NCBI GenBank assembly: GCA_013115135.1
Contig: JABANP010000749.1
Location: 1-19,410 of the forward strand
DNA: 19,410 bases
Source of the DNA: Perkinsus olseni
Taxonomy: Eukaryota; Perkinsozoa; Perkinsida; Perkinsidae
Direction of reading: 5' to 3'
Shown here: piece by piece, positions 17,997 through 19,410 of the stretch
Layout: each line of letters begins with the position of its first letter
Numbering within the stretch: position 1 is the first letter of the stretch
Position numbers and translations under genes: made by a program
Notes under the pieces: model-generated
The model's input: only the letters and a program-made list of their open reading frames with translations
Database searches by the model: none
What the model was told of the DNA's origin: nothing

Positions 17997-18292
17997 TGGT
18001 TTTCTGACTGCCTGCCTTCCTCGTGTTTCCCTCTGAAGGCCAGCCGGCGCAGTTTGGGCATCCGCAGATTCCCGTGATGGTTTTCTGTATTCTCTTGTGG
18101 AGAGGATAGGCGAGGTGAATGACTTTCGCGGGAGTGCTGCTTAGGCGGATCAGGTTGTGGCCGAACGTGGTGCTCTGTCCATCTGGATTTGAGGCATAGC
18201 CTTCCTGGAGTGATCGGGCTTGTATTCATGTTGGTAGGGTTTGCACGAGGGTGCCTACTGTGACTGGAAAGTCTGGGTAATGGTATAGTGGC
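17997..18292 (-). repeat. Right arm unique block U
   Basis: This block is the inverted counterpart of 15715-16047, sharing long exact stretches such as GAAGGCCAGCCGGCGCA (one mismatch) and GTTGGTAGGGTTTGCACGAG. It joins block A at 18293. Confidence 0.85.
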
Positions 18293-18828
18293 CCTATACT
18301 AGTGCGTTGTAGTGTGTAGCGGCTGTCGCAGTGGCTACGTGATAGTCCGGGATTTGGCCTGCGAGATGAGACGTGTCTGTTGAGCATGGTGTTCGACGCC
18401 GAGTCGAGTCGATTAGACTTCATGAGTTCTATTTGGCTGATCGGCTTGTGACCTCGTGGCAGTCTTTAACAGCGAGCGAGCGTTCACTGGTGTCGGAGTA
18501 GCGAGTCGGAGAGGTTTCTCCCTTTTGTACGACGCTAGCGTTTCTACGAGGTGGGGGGACCCTATACTAGTGCGTTGTAGTGTGTAGCGGCTGTCGCAGT
18601 GGCTACGTGATAGTCCGGGATTTGGCCTGCGAGATGAGACGTGTCTGTTGAGCATGGTGTTCGACGCCGAGTCGAGTCGATTAGACTTCATGAGTTCTAT
18701 TTGGCTGATCGGCTTGTGACCTCGTGGCAGTCTTTAACAGCGAGCGAGCGTTCACTGGTGTCGGAGTAGCGAGTCGGAGAGGTTTCTCCCTTTTTGTACG
18801 ACGCTAGCGTTTCTACGAGGTGGGGGAC
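18293..18828 (-). repeat. Tandem duplication of block A
   Basis: Two copies of about 268 bases (18293-18560 and 18561-18828) are almost identical and join exactly at GGGGGGAC/CCTATACTAG. Each carries the same 44-codon minus-strand frame that begins the recombinase ORF. Confidence 0.92.
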
Positions 18829-19410
18829 CCGGAGTGGCTCGGGGTTTTGGAGTTTCATGGTCTTGACGTAATCTCCTTACCCTAGCTACTCCCGGGTCTG
18901 CATTCGCGAATCCGGTCTCGAGGAGGTGTCGGACACCTAGTGTCCCCTCTCTCGGGTTCTGGTTTCGCGTATGCTCTCCCAACCTCAGCGTCTATGGGTT
19001 TCCCATCGTAGAGAAATGCGGAACGATTTCTTGTGGGGGAAACCTCTAGCTGTGGTTCCAAGTGATTAGGATCACGCTTGTGTGTGCGGCTCGGGCGAGC
19101 GCGAAAGGTTGTGCGGGCTGTGGCACCCGATGACTGGCTAGTGAGCTAGTCGTGGAGTAATATATGGAGGTGTTGGTGGATGTGCAACGAAGTGTTATAG
19201 CTCTTTCCCATCCCTCCCATTCCCTTGACGTTGGGGGACCCGGAGTGGCTCGGGGTTTTGGAGTTTCATGGTCTTGACGTAATCTCCTTACCCTAGCTAC
19301 TCCCGGGTCTGCATTCGCGAATCCGGTCTCGAGGAGGTGTCGGACACCTAGTGTCCCCTCTCTCGGGTTCTGGTTTCGCGTATGCCTCTCCCAACCTCAG
19401 CGTCTATGGG
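18826..19410 (-). repeat. Block B and a second, window-truncated B
   Basis: B runs from GGGGGACCCGGAGTGG to CATCCC at 19214. After a 17-base spacer (TCCCATTCCCTTGACGT) a second B starts at 19232 and is cut by the window end. No coding function is seen. Confidence 0.9.

Larger units (their letters stand above)
15326..19410 (-). mobile_element. Composite DIRS-like tyrosine-recombinase retroelement
   Basis: In minus-strand order the element shows an RNase H remnant (17993-17679) and then a tyrosine recombinase (17002-16199), the order found in DIRS-type retrotransposons. These lie between long inverted arms. The left arm runs inward as blocks B' (15326-15441), A' (15442-15708) and U' (15715-16047). 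The right arm runs outward as U (17997-18292), A (18293-18560), A again (18561-18828), B (18826-19214) and B again (19232-19410, cut by the window edge). A further A-B pair (16872-17525) sits between the recombinase and RNase H parts. No reverse transcriptase core is seen. The element is thus rearranged or nested; the inverted arms and tandem blocks are read directly from the sequence. Confidence 0.8.

Noticed and set aside
15326..19410. Repeated blocks considered as a CRISPR-like array or satellite
   Set aside because: Block lengths (about 270 and 390 bases), the inverted arms and the recombinase and RNase H frames fit a retroelement.

Overview
The window is nuclear DNA of a eukaryote with short spliceosomal introns. 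It holds one housekeeping marker, ribosomal protein eS17, whose sequence looks alveolate. Nine of the fourteen GT-AG introns I can place are 40-58 nt long, stop codons are standard, and the intergenic DNA is full of repeats. A perkinsid such as Perkinsus is my best guess, but that is inference and was not checked by any search.

Layout from left to right: (1) 1-850, the end of a broken LTR retrotransposon (integrase C-terminal fragment, purine tract, LTR-like tail). (2) 850-4050, no gene recognised; degenerate repeats and many short-centre palindromes. (3) 4060-4670, weak evidence for a small spliced gene. (4) 4920-6849, a seven-exon class I methyltransferase of the EEF1AKMT4/METTL13 type, rebuilt here from phase-consistent exons. 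(5) 6850-7627, palindromes and a strong foldback element. (6) 7628-8269 on the minus strand, a PEX22-like peroxisomal membrane anchor. (7) 9044-9680, RPS17 in three exons, divergent from the PEX22-like gene. (8) 10744-12637, a seven-exon ankyrin-repeat gene. (9) 13949-14815 on the minus strand, a secreted protein with three six-cysteine modules joined by Thr-rich linkers. (10) 15326-19410, a composite DIRS-like tyrosine-recombinase retroelement with inverted arms of about 700 bp, a recombinase ORF, an RNase H remnant and several copies of two repeat blocks, running off the right edge.

The genes look like independent eukaryotic transcription units, not an operon. The main themes are the very short introns, which break the METTL-like and ankyrin genes into pieces that no single ORF reveals; a widespread pattern of near-perfect palindromes with a 0-4 nt centre, some folded back two or three times in a row; a small foldback family with an ACTCAGAAT core around PEX22, RPS17 and inside an ankyrin-gene intron; and the recombinase element at the right end.
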